This document shows, one piece after another, positions 42,687 through 58,194 of a stretch of 64,000 nucleotides of DNA (position 1 is its first letter; each line of letters starts with the position of its first letter). The translations under genes and the position numbers were made by a program. A model generated the notes under the pieces. That model had not been told where the DNA came from. It worked only from the letters and a program-made list of their open reading frames with translations, and searched no databases. The DNA is taken from positions 62,001 to 126,000 of the forward strand of contig NZ_VEDO01000008.1 of assembly GCF_007677875.1 (NCBI RefSeq), written 5' to 3'. Source of the stretch: Variovorax boronicumulans. GTDB taxonomy: Bacteria; Pseudomonadota; Gammaproteobacteria; Burkholderiales; Burkholderiaceae_C.

Positions 42687-43118
42687 TCAGGCCAGGCTGC
42701 CGCCGGCTGCTTCGATCGCAGCCTTGGCAGATGCGGTGGCACCGATGCCGGTCAGCTTCACGGCCAGCGTCAGCTTGCCCGTGTTGATGACCTTGACGAC
42801 CTTGGCCTGCTCGGCAATGAGGCCGGCTTGCTTGAGCGTCAGCACGTCGACTTCGCCCGCGCCCAGCTTCTCCAGCGCAGCGAGAGTGACCTCGGCGTTG
42901 AATTGCAGCAGGTGCGACTTGAAGCCACGCTTGGGCAGGCGACGGTGCATGGGCATTTGACCGCCCTCGAAGCCGACCTTGTGGTAACCGCCGGCGCGCG
43001 ACTTCTGGCCCTTGTGACCGCGACCCGCGGTCTTGCCCAGGCCGGAGCCGATGCCGCGGCCGACACGGCGCTTGGCATGCTTGGCGCCAGCGGCGGGTTG
43101 GATGCTGTTGAGTTCCAT
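42687..43118 (-). CDS. rplO: 50S ribosomal protein L15
   Basis: The 143-residue protein, [44 protein letters not shown], has the glycine/arginine-rich N terminus and C-terminal domain of L15, a late-assembly protein of the large subunit. It lies between rpmD and secY. Confidence 0.97.
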   Translation of the reverse strand: MELNSIQPAAGAKHAKRRVGRGIGSGLGKTAGRGHKGQKSRAGGYHKVGFEGGQMPMHRRLPKRGFKSHLLQFNAEVTLAALEKLGAGEVDVLTLKQAGLIAEQAKVVKVINTGKLTLAVKLTGIGATASAKAAIEAAGGSLA

Positions 43119-43129
43119 CGTCGTTCCTC

Positions 43130-43312
43130 TTACAGGACCTTCACCAGGTAGGCGATCTTGTTGATCATGCCGCGCACCTCAGGCGAGTCCTTCAGTTCGC
43201 TCACGCTGTTGAGCTTGCGCAGGCCCAGGCCGCGCACGGTGGCACGGTGGGATTCCTTGGTGCCGATGGGGCTGCGCACCAGCTGCACCTTCACGGTTTG
43301 TTGGGTAGACAT
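43130..43312 (-). CDS. rpmD: 50S ribosomal protein L30
   Basis: A 60-residue protein, [37 protein letters not shown] and ending [13 protein letters not shown], the normal L30 size and motif. It follows rpsE and precedes rplO. Confidence 0.96.
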   Translation of the reverse strand: MSTQQTVKVQLVRSPIGTKESHRATVRGLGLRKLNSVSELKDSPEVRGMINKIAYLVKVL

Positions 43313-43326
43313 GTCTGTTCCCTCGC

Positions 43327-43851
43327 TCAGCCGAAGATCTCTTCGACCGTCTTGCCACGCTTGGCGGCCACTTCGCCGGGCGTGGTGGAGTTGCGCAGCG
43401 CGTCCAGCGTTGCACGCACCATGTTGTACGGGTTCGACGAGCCGTGGCTCTTGGCCACGACGTCGGTGATGCCGAGCACTTCGAACACGGCGCGCATCGG
43501 GCCGCCAGCAATGATGCCGGTACCCTTAGGGGCCGGGCTCATCATGACGCGGGCGGCGCCATGGTGGCCGTGCACCGTGTGGAACACGGTACCGTTCTTC
43601 AGCGTGACCTTGAGCATGTTGCGACGGGCTTCGTCCATCGCCTTCTGCACTGCAGCAGGCACTTCCTTGGACTTGCCCTTGCCCATGCCGACGCGGCCGT
43701 CACCGTCGCCGACCACGGTCAGTGCGGCGAAACCGAGGATACGGCCGCCCTTCACCACCTTGGTCACGCGGTTGACCGCGATCATCTTCTCGCGCAGGCC
43801 GTCCTCAGGCCCTTCAGCCTTGCCCTGCATCTTCCCTTGCATTCTTGCCAT
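43327..43851 (-). CDS. rpsE: 30S ribosomal protein S5
   Basis: The 174-residue protein contains the S5 double-stranded-RNA-binding-like fold ([57 protein letters not shown]) and the C-terminal [34 protein letters not shown]5 affects decoding fidelity. Confidence 0.97.
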   Translation of the reverse strand: MARMQGKMQGKAEGPEDGLREKMIAVNRVTKVVKGGRILGFAALTVVGDGDGRVGMGKGKSKEVPAAVQKAMDEARRNMLKVTLKNGTVFHTVHGHHGAARVMMSPAPKGTGIIAGGPMRAVFEVLGITDVVAKSHGSSNPYNMVRATLDALRNSTTPGEVAAKRGKTVEEIFG

Positions 43852-43868
43852 GATGGATTCCGATCTCT

Positions 43869-44237
43869 TTAGAACTGCAAGCCGGCTTCACGGGCTGCGT
43901 CGGCCAGGGCCTTGACGCGGCCGTGGTAGGCGAAACCGGAGCGGTCGAAGGCGACCTTCTCGACGCCGGCGGCCTTGGCCTTCTCGGCGATGCGCTTGCC
44001 GATCACCGTGGCAGCGGCGGCATTGCCACCCTTGCCCGAGGCGCCCAGTTCCTTGCGCACGTCGGCTTCCAGCGTGGAAGCGGAGGCCAGCACCTTGGCA
44101 CCGTCGCCGGAGATGACGCTGGCGTAGATGTGCAGGTTGGTACGGTTCACGGTCAGGCGTGCAACGCCTTGCGTGGCGATCCGGATACGGGTCTGGCGCG
44201 CACGGCGCAGACGTTGTTCTTTCTTGGTCAACATCAT
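43869..44237 (-). CDS. rplR: 50S ribosomal protein L18
   Basis: The 122-residue protein [64 protein letters not shown] binds 5S rRNA. Two adjacent ATG codons (44237 and 44234) start it; either gives the same family N terminus. Confidence 0.97.
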   Translation of the reverse strand: MMLTKKEQRLRRARQTRIRIATQGVARLTVNRTNLHIYASVISGDGAKVLASASTLEADVRKELGASGKGGNAAAATVIGKRIAEKAKAAGVEKVAFDRSGFAYHGRVKALADAAREAGLQF

Positions 44238-44245
44238 GCTGCCCC

Positions 44246-44779
44246 TTACTTCTTCTTCGTTTCCTTGATCGTGACCTTCTCGTCCGCGTAGCGGATGCCC
44301 TTGCCCTTGTAAGGCTCGGGCGGACGGATGGCACGAATCTCGGCGGCGATCTGGCCGACGCGCTGGCGGTCGGCACCCTTGATCACGATTTCCGTGGGAG
44401 CGGGCGTGGCCACCGTGATGCCGGCGGGCATGTCCACATTGACGGGGTGCGAATAACCGACGGCCAGGTTCAGCTTGGCGCCCTGGGCGGTGGCCTTGTA
44501 GCCCACGCCGATCAGGGTCAGCTTCTTCTCGAAGCCCTTGCTGACGCCGACCACCATGTTGTTCACCAGCTGACGCATGGTGCCGCTCATGGCATTGGCT
44601 TCGCGCGATTCGTCGATGGGCGTGAAGCTCAGCTTGCCGCCTTCGCTCTTGACCGAGACCAGACGGTTCTGGGCCAGCGACAGCTGACCGCCCGAACCCT
44701 TGACGCTGATCTGGTCGTCCTTGACCGCCACGTCCACGCCCGCAGGAATGGACACCGGCGCTTTACCTACTCGAGACAT
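44246..44779 (-). CDS. rplF: 50S ribosomal protein L6
   Basis: The 177-residue protein, [43 protein letters not shown] with C-terminal [33 protein letters not shown], is full-length L6, near the factor-binding centre. It lies between rpsH and rplR. Confidence 0.97.
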   Translation of the reverse strand: MSRVGKAPVSIPAGVDVAVKDDQISVKGSGGQLSLAQNRLVSVKSEGGKLSFTPIDESREANAMSGTMRQLVNNMVVGVSKGFEKKLTLIGVGYKATAQGAKLNLAVGYSHPVNVDMPAGITVATPAPTEIVIKGADRQRVGQIAAEIRAIRPPEPYKGKGIRYADEKVTIKETKKK

Positions 44780-44803
44780 TTGCTCTTTCTCCTGCTGCCG
44801 GTT

Positions 44804-45199
44804 TTAGGCGACGTAGCAAAGGACTTCGCCACCCACACCGGATGCGCGCGCCTTGCGGTCGGTCATGACGCCCTTGGGCGTCGTCACGATGGCCACACCC
44901 AGGCCGTTCTGGACCTGGGGGATGGCGTCGCGGCCCTTGTAGACGCGCAGGCCGGGACGGCTCACGCGCTCGATGCGCTCGATCACCGGGCGGCCGGCGT
45001 AGTACTTCAGCGCGATTTCCAGCTCGGACTTGTTGCCGTCCTGGACGACGCGGAAACCGTCGATGTAGCCCTCGTCCTTCAGGACCTGGGCGATGGCGAT
45101 CTTCACTTTGGAAGAAGGCAGCGACACCGTGGTCTTGGACACCATCTGCGCGTTGCGGATGCGGGTCAGCAGGTCGGCGATCGGATCACTCATGCTCAT
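44804..45199 (-). CDS. rpsH: 30S ribosomal protein S8
   Basis: The 131-residue protein [51 protein letters not shown] and the C-terminal [33 protein letters not shown] is S8, which binds the 16S central domain and represses the spc operon in E. coli. It follows rpsN. Confidence 0.97.
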   Translation of the reverse strand: MSMSDPIADLLTRIRNAQMVSKTTVSLPSSKVKIAIAQVLKDEGYIDGFRVVQDGNKSELEIALKYYAGRPVIERIERVSRPGLRVYKGRDAIPQVQNGLGVAIVTTPKGVMTDRKARASGVGGEVLCYVA

Positions 45200-45217
45200 T
45201 TCGAAACTCCTGCCTGC

Positions 45218-45523
45218 TTACCAGCTGGCCTTGGTCACGCCGGGGATGTCGCCCGCGAAAGCCATTTCGCGGATCTTGGCGCGGCCGAGACCGAATTGAC
45301 GGAAGGTGCCACGCGGACGGCCCGTGATTTCGCAACGGTTGCGCTGGCGCGTGGGGTTGGCGTTGCGCGGCAGCTTCTGCAGCGCCTGGCGCGCGGCGTC
45401 GCGCTCTTCGTCGCTGTGCTTGGCGCTGTTGGCGATGCCCTTCAGCTCGGCATGCTTGGCTGCGAACTTGGCAACCAGACGTTCCCGCTTCAGTTCGCGT
45501 TCGATCAAAGCTTTTTTGGCCAT
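45218..45523 (-). CDS. rpsN: 30S ribosomal protein S14, zinc-free form
   Basis: The 101-residue protein [29 protein letters not shown] ... [46 protein letters not shown] is the long, cysteine-poor (C-) S14 used by bacteria in zinc-poor form. It has a single Cys and no CxxC zinc motif. Confidence 0.97.
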   Translation of the reverse strand: MAKKALIERELKRERLVAKFAAKHAELKGIANSAKHSDEERDAARQALQKLPRNANPTRQRNRCEITGRPRGTFRQFGLGRAKIREMAFAGDIPGVTKASW

Positions 45524-45533
45524 GGATCTGTCC

Positions 45534-46073
45534 TCAGTTCTTGAACGGGAATTTGAAGCCGGCGAGCAGTGCCTTGCACTCTTCGTCGGTCTTGGCCGTC
45601 GTGGTGATGCTGATGTTCAGGCCGCGCAGGGCGTCGACCTTGTCGTACTCGATCTCGGGGAAGATGATCTGTTCCTTGACCCCGATGTTGTAGTTGCCGC
45701 GGCCATCGAAGGCACGGCCGCTGATACCGCGGAAGTCGCGCACGCGCGGCAGGGCCACGGTGACGAAGCGGTCCAGGAATTCGTACATCTTCACGCCACG
45801 CAGCGTGACCATGCAGCCGATGGCCTGGCCTTCACGGATCTTGAAGCCGGCGATGGCCTTCTTGGCCTTGGTCACGACGGGCTTCTGGCCGGCGATCTTG
45901 GTCAGGTCGCCAACGGCGTTGTCCATGATCTTTTTGTCGGCGACGGCCTCGCTCACGCCCATGTTCAGCGTGATCTTGGTCAGGCGCGGAACCTGCATCG
46001 GCGACTTGTAGCCGAACTTGGCGGTCAGCTCGGGAGCGATCTTGTCGCGGTACTGTTGTTGCAGTCGTGCCAT
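45534..46073 (-). CDS. rplE: 50S ribosomal protein L5
   Basis: The 179-residue protein [48 protein letters not shown] binds 5S RNA and helps tether it. I used the second ATG (46073), which matches family length; the first at 46079 (MTMARL) overlaps the rplX stop as ATGA. The C terminus [42 protein letters not shown] is typical. Confidence 0.95.
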   Translation of the reverse strand: MARLQQQYRDKIAPELTAKFGYKSPMQVPRLTKITLNMGVSEAVADKKIMDNAVGDLTKIAGQKPVVTKAKKAIAGFKIREGQAIGCMVTLRGVKMYEFLDRFVTVALPRVRDFRGISGRAFDGRGNYNIGVKEQIIFPEIEYDKVDALRGLNISITTTAKTDEECKALLAGFKFPFKN

Positions 46074-46075
46074 GG

Positions 46076-46399
46076 TCATGCCACCTTGATTTCTTCGCCG
46101 CTGGACTTGAACACGCGGGTGCGCGTCTTGCCATCTGCGGACAGCTTGATGCCCACGCGGTCGGCCTTGCCGGTGGCGGCATTGAAGATCGCCACGTTGG
46201 ATTGGTGGATGGGCATGCCCTTTTCCACGATGCCGCCGGTGGTGCCCTTCATGGGATTCGGCTTCACATGCTTCTTGACGAGGTTGATGCCCTCGACCAC
46301 CAGATGCGAATCGTCCGAACGCAGCAGCACCTTGCCGCGCTTGCCCTTGTCGCGCCCGGTCAGCACGATCACTTCGTCGCCCTTGCGAATCTTGTTCAT
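46076..46399 (-). CDS. rplX: 50S ribosomal protein L24
   Basis: The 107-residue KOW-motif protein [73 protein letters not shown] is full-length L24, a primary assembly initiator of the large subunit. It is co-transcribed with rplN. Confidence 0.97.
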   Translation of the reverse strand: MNKIRKGDEVIVLTGRDKGKRGKVLLRSDDSHLVVEGINLVKKHVKPNPMKGTTGGIVEKGMPIHQSNVAIFNAATGKADRVGIKLSADGKTRTRVFKSSGEEIKVA

Positions 46400-46408
46400 G
46401 GCGTCCTC

Positions 46409-46777
46409 TTACAGAACTTCAGGGGCCAGGGACACGATCTTCATGAACTTCTCGGTGCGCAGTTCGCGCGTCACGGGTCCGAAGATGCGGGTGCCGATGG
46501 GCTCCAGCTTGTTGTTGAGCAGCACGGCGGCATTGCCGTCGAACTTGACGAGCGAGCCGTCGCCGCGGCGGATGCCCTTGGCGGTGCGCACCACGACGGC
46601 GCTGTAGATCTCGCCCTTCTTGACGCGACCGCGCGGCGCAGCTTCCTTGACGCTCACCTTGATGATGTCGCCGACACTGGCGTAGCGGCGCTTGGAGCCA
46701 CCCAGCACCTTGATGCACAGGACGGACTTCGCACCCGTGTTGTCGGCCACGTCCAGCCGGGATTCAGTTTGGATCAT
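46409..46777 (-). CDS. rplN: 50S ribosomal protein L14
   Basis: The 122-residue protein [107 protein letters not shown] is L14, the first gene of the spc operon here. It is not preceded by rpsQ/rpmC, as in the usual S10-spc order; its own promoter lies upstream. Confidence 0.97.
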   Translation of the reverse strand: MIQTESRLDVADNTGAKSVLCIKVLGGSKRRYASVGDIIKVSVKEAAPRGRVKKGEIYSAVVVRTAKGIRRGDGSLVKFDGNAAVLLNNKLEPIGTRIFGPVTRELRTEKFMKIVSLAPEVL

Positions 46778-46939
46778 TTAGCTTATTCCCAACTTGTACC
46801 GGGAGGGCCGCGGCACCGGGACAACCCCGAACCTGCAACCCGCCTGGTCAGTCTTGGGCCCGTCGCTCACACCCCGAACCACTCGGAGCGCTCACGTTTG
46901 GGCAAGAAACTTCATCGCCTTTTAGGGGCGAAGCCCGCG

Positions 46940-46968
46940 ATTATGTGCGCGGACCAATGGCGTGTCAA
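46940..46968 (-). promoter_or_regulatory. Near-consensus sigma-70 promoter of the ribosomal spc operon
   Basis: On the minus strand TTGACA (46963-46968), 17 bases, CATAAT (46940-46945). The -35 is perfect and the -10 differs by one base from TATAAT. Transcription would start at about 46933, giving a 155-nt leader before rplN. The -35 lies only 14 bases past the glpD stop codon. Confidence 0.85.
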
Positions 46969-46981
46969 GCGCTGTGGCGCG

Positions 46982-48586
46982 TCAGACCGTCGCGCCAGGC
47001 AGGTAGGACTGCGCCAGCGCCTCGAACGACTCGGACTCGGGCGCGGGACAGCCCTCGTCGCGCAGGATGGCAGCGACCGGCCGCGCCAGCGCAGCGGCCT
47101 GCCGTGCGTCCAGGAACAGCAGGCGCACGCGCCGGGCCAACACGTCCTCGACCGTGCGCGCATATTCATGGCGCGCGGCGAAGCGCACCATGGCCTCGCT
47201 GACGCCGGAGCCGAGCATGCGCTCACTTCCTGACGTGGCCACCACGGCCGCCCAGTCGCTGCCGTAGCCCTGTGCGCCCTGCGGCGCACTCATGGGCGTC
47301 CGGTCCTGCGGCAGCCGGTCGTCCGCACCCACGAGGCGCAGCCGCTGGGTTCGGCACGGCGCTTCGCCGGGCAGCAGCCGGCGTGCGTAGCATTGCTGCA
47401 ACACGTCTTCGGCCATGGCGCGGTAAGTCGTCCACTTGCCGCCGGTCACCGTGACCAGGCCGCTGGCGCTGACCTGCACCGTGTGCTCGCGGCTGATCTT
47501 CTTGGTCGCGGCGTCGTCGCCCGAGGGCTTGACCAGCGGGCGCAGGCCGACCCAGCAGCTCAGGATGTCGCGGCGCGTGGGCGGCCGCGCCAGGTAACGG
47601 GCCGACTCATGCAGGATGAAGTCCAGCTCTTCCGCGAACGGGCGCGGCTCGTAGGGCAAGTCCTGGCGCGGCGTGTCGGTCGTGCCGAGGATCAGCTTGC
47701 CGAGCCAGGGCACGGCAAAGAGCACGCGCCCGTCCGCCGTTTTGGGCACCAGCAACGCGTGGTCGGTCGGCATGAACGAGCGATCGACCACCGCGTGCAC
47801 ACCCTGGCTGGGCGCGACGATGGGCGCAACCGGCCGGGCCAGGGCCTGGGCGTCCTGGGCGCGCAGCTGGTCGACCCAGACGCCTGTGGCATTGACCACG
47901 CAACCGGCGCGCACGGTGTGCACGGCCCCGGTCTCGCGGTCTTCCAAGGTGATGCCGACGACTTTGCCGCTTTCGTGCACGAGGCCCGTGGCCGCGCAGT
48001 AGTTGATCGCCAGCGCCCCATGCCGCGCCGCCGTGCGCGCCAGCGCCAGCGCCAGCCGCGCATCGTCGAACTGGCCGTCCCAGTACAAGACGCCGCCCTT
48101 GAGACCCTGCGGCCGGATGTTGGGCAGGGCCGACATCACGCCGCCACGCGACAGGAAGCGCGTGGAACCCAGGCCCGCGTCGCCGGCCAGCAGGTCGTAC
48201 GCCTTGAGGCCGGCACCGTAGAACGGCCCCTCCCACAGCGCATAGCAAGGCATCACGAAGGCCAGCGGCTGGGCCAGGTGCGGCGCGTTGTGCAAGAGCG
48301 TGGTGCGCTCGTGCAACGCCTCGCGCACGAGGCCCACATTGCCCTGGGCCAGATAGCGCACGCCGCCATGCACGAGCTTGGTGGCGCGCGAGGACGTTCC
48401 CTTGGCGAAGTCGTGCGACTCCACCAGCAAGGTGCGCAGCCCGCGCGAGGCCGCGTCCACGGCCACGCCCAGGCCGGTGGCGCCACCGCCGACGATGGCG
48501 ATGTCGAAAGCCGGCGCGGCACCGAGGGCCGCGAACAGGGCCGCGCGCTCGGTGGCCAAAGGGGTGGAAGAAGGACTGGAGCTCAT
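46982..48586 (-). CDS. glpD: Aerobic glycerol-3-phosphate dehydrogenase
   Basis: The 534-residue FAD enzyme (E. coli GlpD 501) has GGGATGLGVAVDAASRGLRTLLVESHDFAKGTSSRATKLVHGGVRYL and the C-terminal substrate motif VTGGKWTTYRAMAEDVL. It oxidises sn-glycerol-3-phosphate to dihydroxyacetone phosphate and passes electrons to quinone at the membrane. It is the last gene of the glpSTPQUV-glpD transport operon, 75 bases downstream of glpV. The ATG at 48586 is uncertain by some codons because of a MSSSPSSTPLATE leader. Confidence 0.95.
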   Translation of the reverse strand: MSSSPSSTPLATERAALFAALGAAPAFDIAIVGGGATGLGVAVDAASRGLRTLLVESHDFAKGTSSRATKLVHGGVRYLAQGNVGLVREALHERTTLLHNAPHLAQPLAFVMPCYALWEGPFYGAGLKAYDLLAGDAGLGSTRFLSRGGVMSALPNIRPQGLKGGVLYWDGQFDDARLALALARTAARHGALAINYCAATGLVHESGKVVGITLEDRETGAVHTVRAGCVVNATGVWVDQLRAQDAQALARPVAPIVAPSQGVHAVVDRSFMPTDHALLVPKTADGRVLFAVPWLGKLILGTTDTPRQDLPYEPRPFAEELDFILHESARYLARPPTRRDILSCWVGLRPLVKPSGDDAATKKISREHTVQVSASGLVTVTGGKWTTYRAMAEDVLQQCYARRLLPGEAPCRTQRLRLVGADDRLPQDRTPMSAPQGAQGYGSDWAAVVATSGSERMLGSGVSEAMVRFAARHEYARTVEDVLARRVRLLFLDARQAAALARPVAAILRDEGCPAPESESFEALAQSYLPGATV

Positions 48587-48661
48587 CGGATGGTGGGGCC
48601 GCCTGCGGCGCGGTTGGCGTCGCGCGGCCCGGGTGTGTGCGCCCGGTAGGGGCGCCGCCGA

Positions 48662-50389
<1,728 letters not shown>

Positions 50390-50408
50390 GGTGCTTGTCT
50401 CCTCGATG

Positions 50409-50453
50409 TGCTTCCCCGTCTGCGGTGCGGGTGACCACGGCCCCGGGGAAGCA
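50409..50453 (-). other. Intercistronic stem-loop between glpU and glpV
   Basis: GCTTCCCCG (50410-50418) and CGGGGAAGC (50444-50452) form a 9-10-bp stem with a 25-nt loop on the transcript, 19 bases upstream of the glpV start. It has no T-tract, so it is not a terminator but is well placed to stabilise the mRNA of the abundant receptor relative to the permease genes. Confidence 0.6.
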
Positions 50454-50478
50454 TCCGGGCCGGTTGCCCCTGAATTCG

Positions 50479-50787
50479 TCAGCCCTTGCGCATCACCAGC
50501 GCCAGCACGGCCACGGAAACCACGAAGCTGATCCATACGCTGGGCGGGCTCTCCAGCGACAGCCATTCCATGAGCTTCTCGCCCAGGCCCACAAAGGCCA
50601 GGTTGATCCAGGCCGCCGCCATCAGCCCGATGAACAGACGGTCGCCGCGCGTGGTGGCGATCGGCAGCCAGCCCTTGCGCAGCACGGTGGGAGACTTGAG
50701 CTCCCAGACCGTCATGCCGGCCAGCATCAGCGCGATGCAGATGAAGAAGACGGCCACCGGGGTGGTCCAGACCATCCAGTCGAACAT
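50479..50787 (-). CDS. glpU: Small membrane protein of the glycerol importer (DUF2160, GlpU)
   Basis: The 102-residue protein has three hydrophobic segments (WMVWTTPVAVFFICIALMLAGMTVW, GDRLFIGLMAAAWINLAFVGL, VWISFVVSVAVLALVM) and the DUF2160 family length. In rhizobial glpDSTPQUV operons the equivalent gene glpU is required or helpful for glycerol uptake; its precise role is not established. It is between glpQ and glpV. Confidence 0.85.
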   Translation of the reverse strand: MFDWMVWTTPVAVFFICIALMLAGMTVWELKSPTVLRKGWLPIATTRGDRLFIGLMAAAWINLAFVGLGEKLMEWLSLESPPSVWISFVVSVAVLALVMRKG

Positions 50788-50797
50788 CAGACCCTCC

Positions 50798-51599
50798 TTA
50801 AACGCGGCCCATCGCAAAGCCCTTGGCGATGTAGTGCCGCACGAACCAGATCACGATGGCGCCCGGCACGATGGTCAGCACGCCGGCCGCAGCCAGCGTC
50901 GCCCAGTCCATGCCCGAGGCCGACACCGTGCGCGTCATCGTCGCCACGATGGGCTTGGCGTTCACGCTGGTCAGCGTGCGCGCCAGCAGCAGCTCGACCC
51001 AGCTGAACATGAAGCAGAAGAAGGCCGCCACGCCCACGCCGGCCTTGATCAGCGGCAGAAAGATGGTCAGGAAGAAGCGCGGGAAGCTGTAGCCGTCGAT
51101 GTAGGCCGTCTCGTCGATCTCGCGCGGGATGCCGCTCATGAAGCCTTCCAGGATCCAGACCGCCAGCGGCACGTTGAACACCAGGTGCGCCAGCGCCACG
51201 GCCAGGTGGGTGTCCATGAGGCCCACCGTGGTGTAGAGCTGGAAGAAGGGCAGCAGGAACACCGCAGGCGGCGTCATGCGGTTGGTCAGCAGCCAGAAGA
51301 ACACGTGCTTGTCGCCCAGGAAGCTGTAGCGGCTGAAGGCATAGGCCGCCGGCAGCGCCACCGTGACCGAGATCACGGTGTTGATGGCCACGTAGATCAG
51401 GCTGTTGATGTAGCCCGAGTACCAGGACGCATCGGTGAAGATGGTGCGGTAGTTGTCCCAGGTGAATTGCTGCGGCCACAGGCTGAAGCTGGACAGGATC
51501 TCCTGGTTGGTCTTGAAGGACATCATGACCATCCAGTAGATGGGCAGGATGGCGAACACCAGGTAGGCGATCAGGAAGACTGCGCGCTTCTTCGACAGC

Positions 51600-51607
<8 letters not shown>
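50798..51607 (-). CDS. glpQ: Glycerol ABC transporter permease GlpQ
   Basis: The 269-residue permease has six transmembrane segments and the EAA-like loop (EIDETAYIDGYSFPRFFLTIFLPLIKAGVG). It is one half of the inner-membrane channel with GlpP. The start at 51607 overlaps the glpP stop, implying coupling. Confidence 0.93.
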
Positions 51608-53563
<1,956 letters not shown>

Positions 53564-53573
53564 GGCGTCTTCC

Positions 53574-54650
<1,077 letters not shown>

Positions 54651-54670
54651 GGCTGGCCTGTCTCCGGTTC

Positions 54671-54698
54671 TGTTCGGTTTTGAGCATTCTTGTTCGGT
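54671..54698. promoter_or_regulatory. Direct-repeat operator for GlpR between glpS and glpR
   Basis: TGTTCGGT occurs at 54671-54678 and 54691-54698, exactly 20 bases apart (two helical turns) on the same face of DNA. It matches half of the E. coli GlpR operator (ATGTTCGATA). The two copies lie between the divergent glpS and glpR start codons, so one regulator can control both units. Confidence 0.6.
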
Positions 54699-54774
54699 CC
54701 TGTCGCAAATTCCTCCTGATTTACCCTTGACGCCTTTCCTTTTCTTTCGTCTTAAAGTGCACCGCGCTGTGACC

Positions 54775-55539
54775 ATGACCACCAATCCCCGCCAGGTCGC
54801 CCTGCTGCAGGCCGTGCAACGCCAGGGCTCGGTGATGCTGGACGACCTGTCGGCCAAGCTGGGCGTGAGCCTGCAGACCGTGCGCCGCGACGTGCAGCGC
54901 CTGGCCGACGAGGGGCTGCTGGCGCGCTTCCACGGCGGCGTGCGCGTGGCCGGCTCGACGGTGGAAAACATCGCCCACGGCCAGCGCCAGACCCTGCATG
55001 CCGAAGGCAAGGCGCGTATCGCCCGCGCGGTGGCGCGCGAGGTGCCCAACGACTGCTCGCTGATCCTCAACATCGGCACCACCACCGAAGCCATCGCCCA
55101 GGCGCTGCTGCGCCACACCGGGCTGCGCGTGATCACCAACAACCTCAACGTGGCGCTGATCCTGTCGGCCAATCCCCAGTGCGAGGTGATCGTCGCCGGC
55201 GGGGTGCTGCGCGGGCGCGACCGCGGCGTGGTCGGCGAGGCGGCGATCGACTTCATCCGCCAGTTCAAAGTGGACATCGCGCTGGTCGGCATCTCCGGCA
55301 TCGAGGCCGATGGCACGCTGCGCGACTACGACTACCGCGAGGTCAAGGTCTCGCAGGCCATCATGGCCCATGCGCGCGAGGTCTGGCTGGCGGCCGACCA
55401 CAGCAAGTTCAACCGGCCGGCGATGGTGGAGGTGGCGCGGCTGTCGGGCATCGACCGGCTGTTCACCGACGCGCCCGTGCCCGAGCCCTTTCCAGCGTTG
55501 CTGCACGACGCTCAGGTACGCTGCCACGTCGCGAACTGA
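54775..55539 (+). CDS. glpR: DeoR-family glycerol-3-phosphate regulon repressor
   Basis: The 254-residue protein has an N-terminal DeoR helix-turn-helix (LLQAVQRQGSVMLDDLSAKLGVSLQTVRRDVQRLADEGLLARFHGG) and the phosphosugar-binding domain (DCSLILNIGTTTEAIAQALL, VIVAGGVLRGRDRGVVGEAA). GlpR repressors are released by glycerol-3-phosphate. Start ATG 54775 follows GTGACC. It is immediately upstream of glpK. Confidence 0.92.
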   Translation: MTTNPRQVALLQAVQRQGSVMLDDLSAKLGVSLQTVRRDVQRLADEGLLARFHGGVRVAGSTVENIAHGQRQTLHAEGKARIARAVAREVPNDCSLILNIGTTTEAIAQALLRHTGLRVITNNLNVALILSANPQCEVIVAGGVLRGRDRGVVGEAAIDFIRQFKVDIALVGISGIEADGTLRDYDYREVKVSQAIMAHAREVWLAADHSKFNRPAMVEVARLSGIDRLFTDAPVPEPFPALLHDAQVRCHVAN

Positions 55540-55551
55540 ACGGAGACATCC

Positions 55552-57045
<1,494 letters not shown>

Positions 57046-57057
57046 ACTCGCGGGCCG

Positions 57058-58194
57058 ATGCCGCCCGCCCTCCCCCTGCCCCGCCGCCAGCTGCTGCTCG
57101 GCGCCTGCGCCGGCCTGGCGCTCGCCGCCTGCGGCCACGCCGTGGCGCCGGCCGCAGTGCGCAGCCCAGGGCTGCGCCTGATCGGCGAGGCCACGCTGCC
57201 GCACCGCCTGCGCTTCGGTGGCAGCACGGTCGGCGGGCTCTCGGGCCTGGACTACGACCCCGCGCAAGACCTCTGGGTGGCCATCAGCGACGACCCGGGC
57301 GACGCGCGCTTCTACACACTGCGCCTGCCACTCACGCCCGACCGGCTCGGCCCGCCCGAACTGCTGGACGTCGTGCGGCTCGATGCCCCCAAGCGCCCCG
57401 ACGCCGAATCCATCCGCTGGCGTCCCGCCACCGGCACCGTGCTGTGGTCCACCGAGGGCGATGTGCGCCATGGCGTGGCACCGTCATTCCACGAGTCCAC
57501 GCGCGAGGGCCGGCTGCTGCGCAGCTTCGCGCTGCCGCCCCATTTCGCGCCCGGTCCGCAGGGCCAGCGCGGCCCGCGGCACAACCTGGGCTTCGAAGGC
57601 CTGGCGCTGACGCCGGACGGCCGCCAGGCCTGGCTGGCGATGGAGAACGCGCTCGTGCAGGACGGCCCCGAGCCCACGCTGCAGCAGATGGGCGGCCCTT
57701 GCCGCTTCACGCTGTTCGACCTGGCCAGCGGCCGCGCGCTGGCGCAGCGCGCCTACATCCCCGAGGCCATCCCGCAAGCGCCCAAGGCACCAGGGCTGTA
57801 CGCCGACAACGGTGTCTCCGAGATCCTGATGCTGGACGCGCAGCGCATGCTGGTGCTGGAACGCGCCTATGCCATGGGCGTGGGCAATACGCTGCGGCTG
57901 TACCGCGTGGACCTGGCCAGCGGCGACGACACGCTGGCGCTGGACCCGCTCGTGCCGGGTCGCTTCCGACCGCTGGCCAAGACGCTGGTGGCCGACCTGT
58001 CGGCCTACCTCGCTGGGCCGCAAGGATCGGGCCTGTCGCGGCTGGACAATACCGAATCGCTGGCCTGGGGCCCGCTGCTGCCGGCCACGGCCGACCGTCC
58101 CGCCCAGCGCACGCTGGTGCTGCTCAGCGACGACAACTTCAACCCCGCGCAGGTCACGCAGTTCGTGGCCTTCGCCCTCACGGAACCCATGTGA
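57058..58194 (+). CDS. Esterase-like activity of phytase family lipoprotein
   Basis: The 378-residue protein starts with twin arginines and a lipobox (RRQLLLGACAGLALAACGH), so it should be lipidated and exported. It then carries the PF13449-type propeller (GLSGLDYDPAQDLWVAISDDPG, EGLALTPDGRQAWLAMENAL, SLAWGPLLPA). Members are related to phytase/esterase propellers with uncertain substrates. It overlaps the proC start (ATGTGATG region), so the two are co-transcribed. Confidence 0.8.
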   Translation: MPPALPLPRRQLLLGACAGLALAACGHAVAPAAVRSPGLRLIGEATLPHRLRFGGSTVGGLSGLDYDPAQDLWVAISDDPGDARFYTLRLPLTPDRLGPPELLDVVRLDAPKRPDAESIRWRPATGTVLWSTEGDVRHGVAPSFHESTREGRLLRSFALPPHFAPGPQGQRGPRHNLGFEGLALTPDGRQAWLAMENALVQDGPEPTLQQMGGPCRFTLFDLASGRALAQRAYIPEAIPQAPKAPGLYADNGVSEILMLDAQRMLVLERAYAMGVGNTLRLYRVDLASGDDTLALDPLVPGRFRPLAKTLVADLSAYLAGPQGSGLSRLDNTESLAWGPLLPATADRPAQRTLVLLSDDNFNPAQVTQFVAFALTEPM

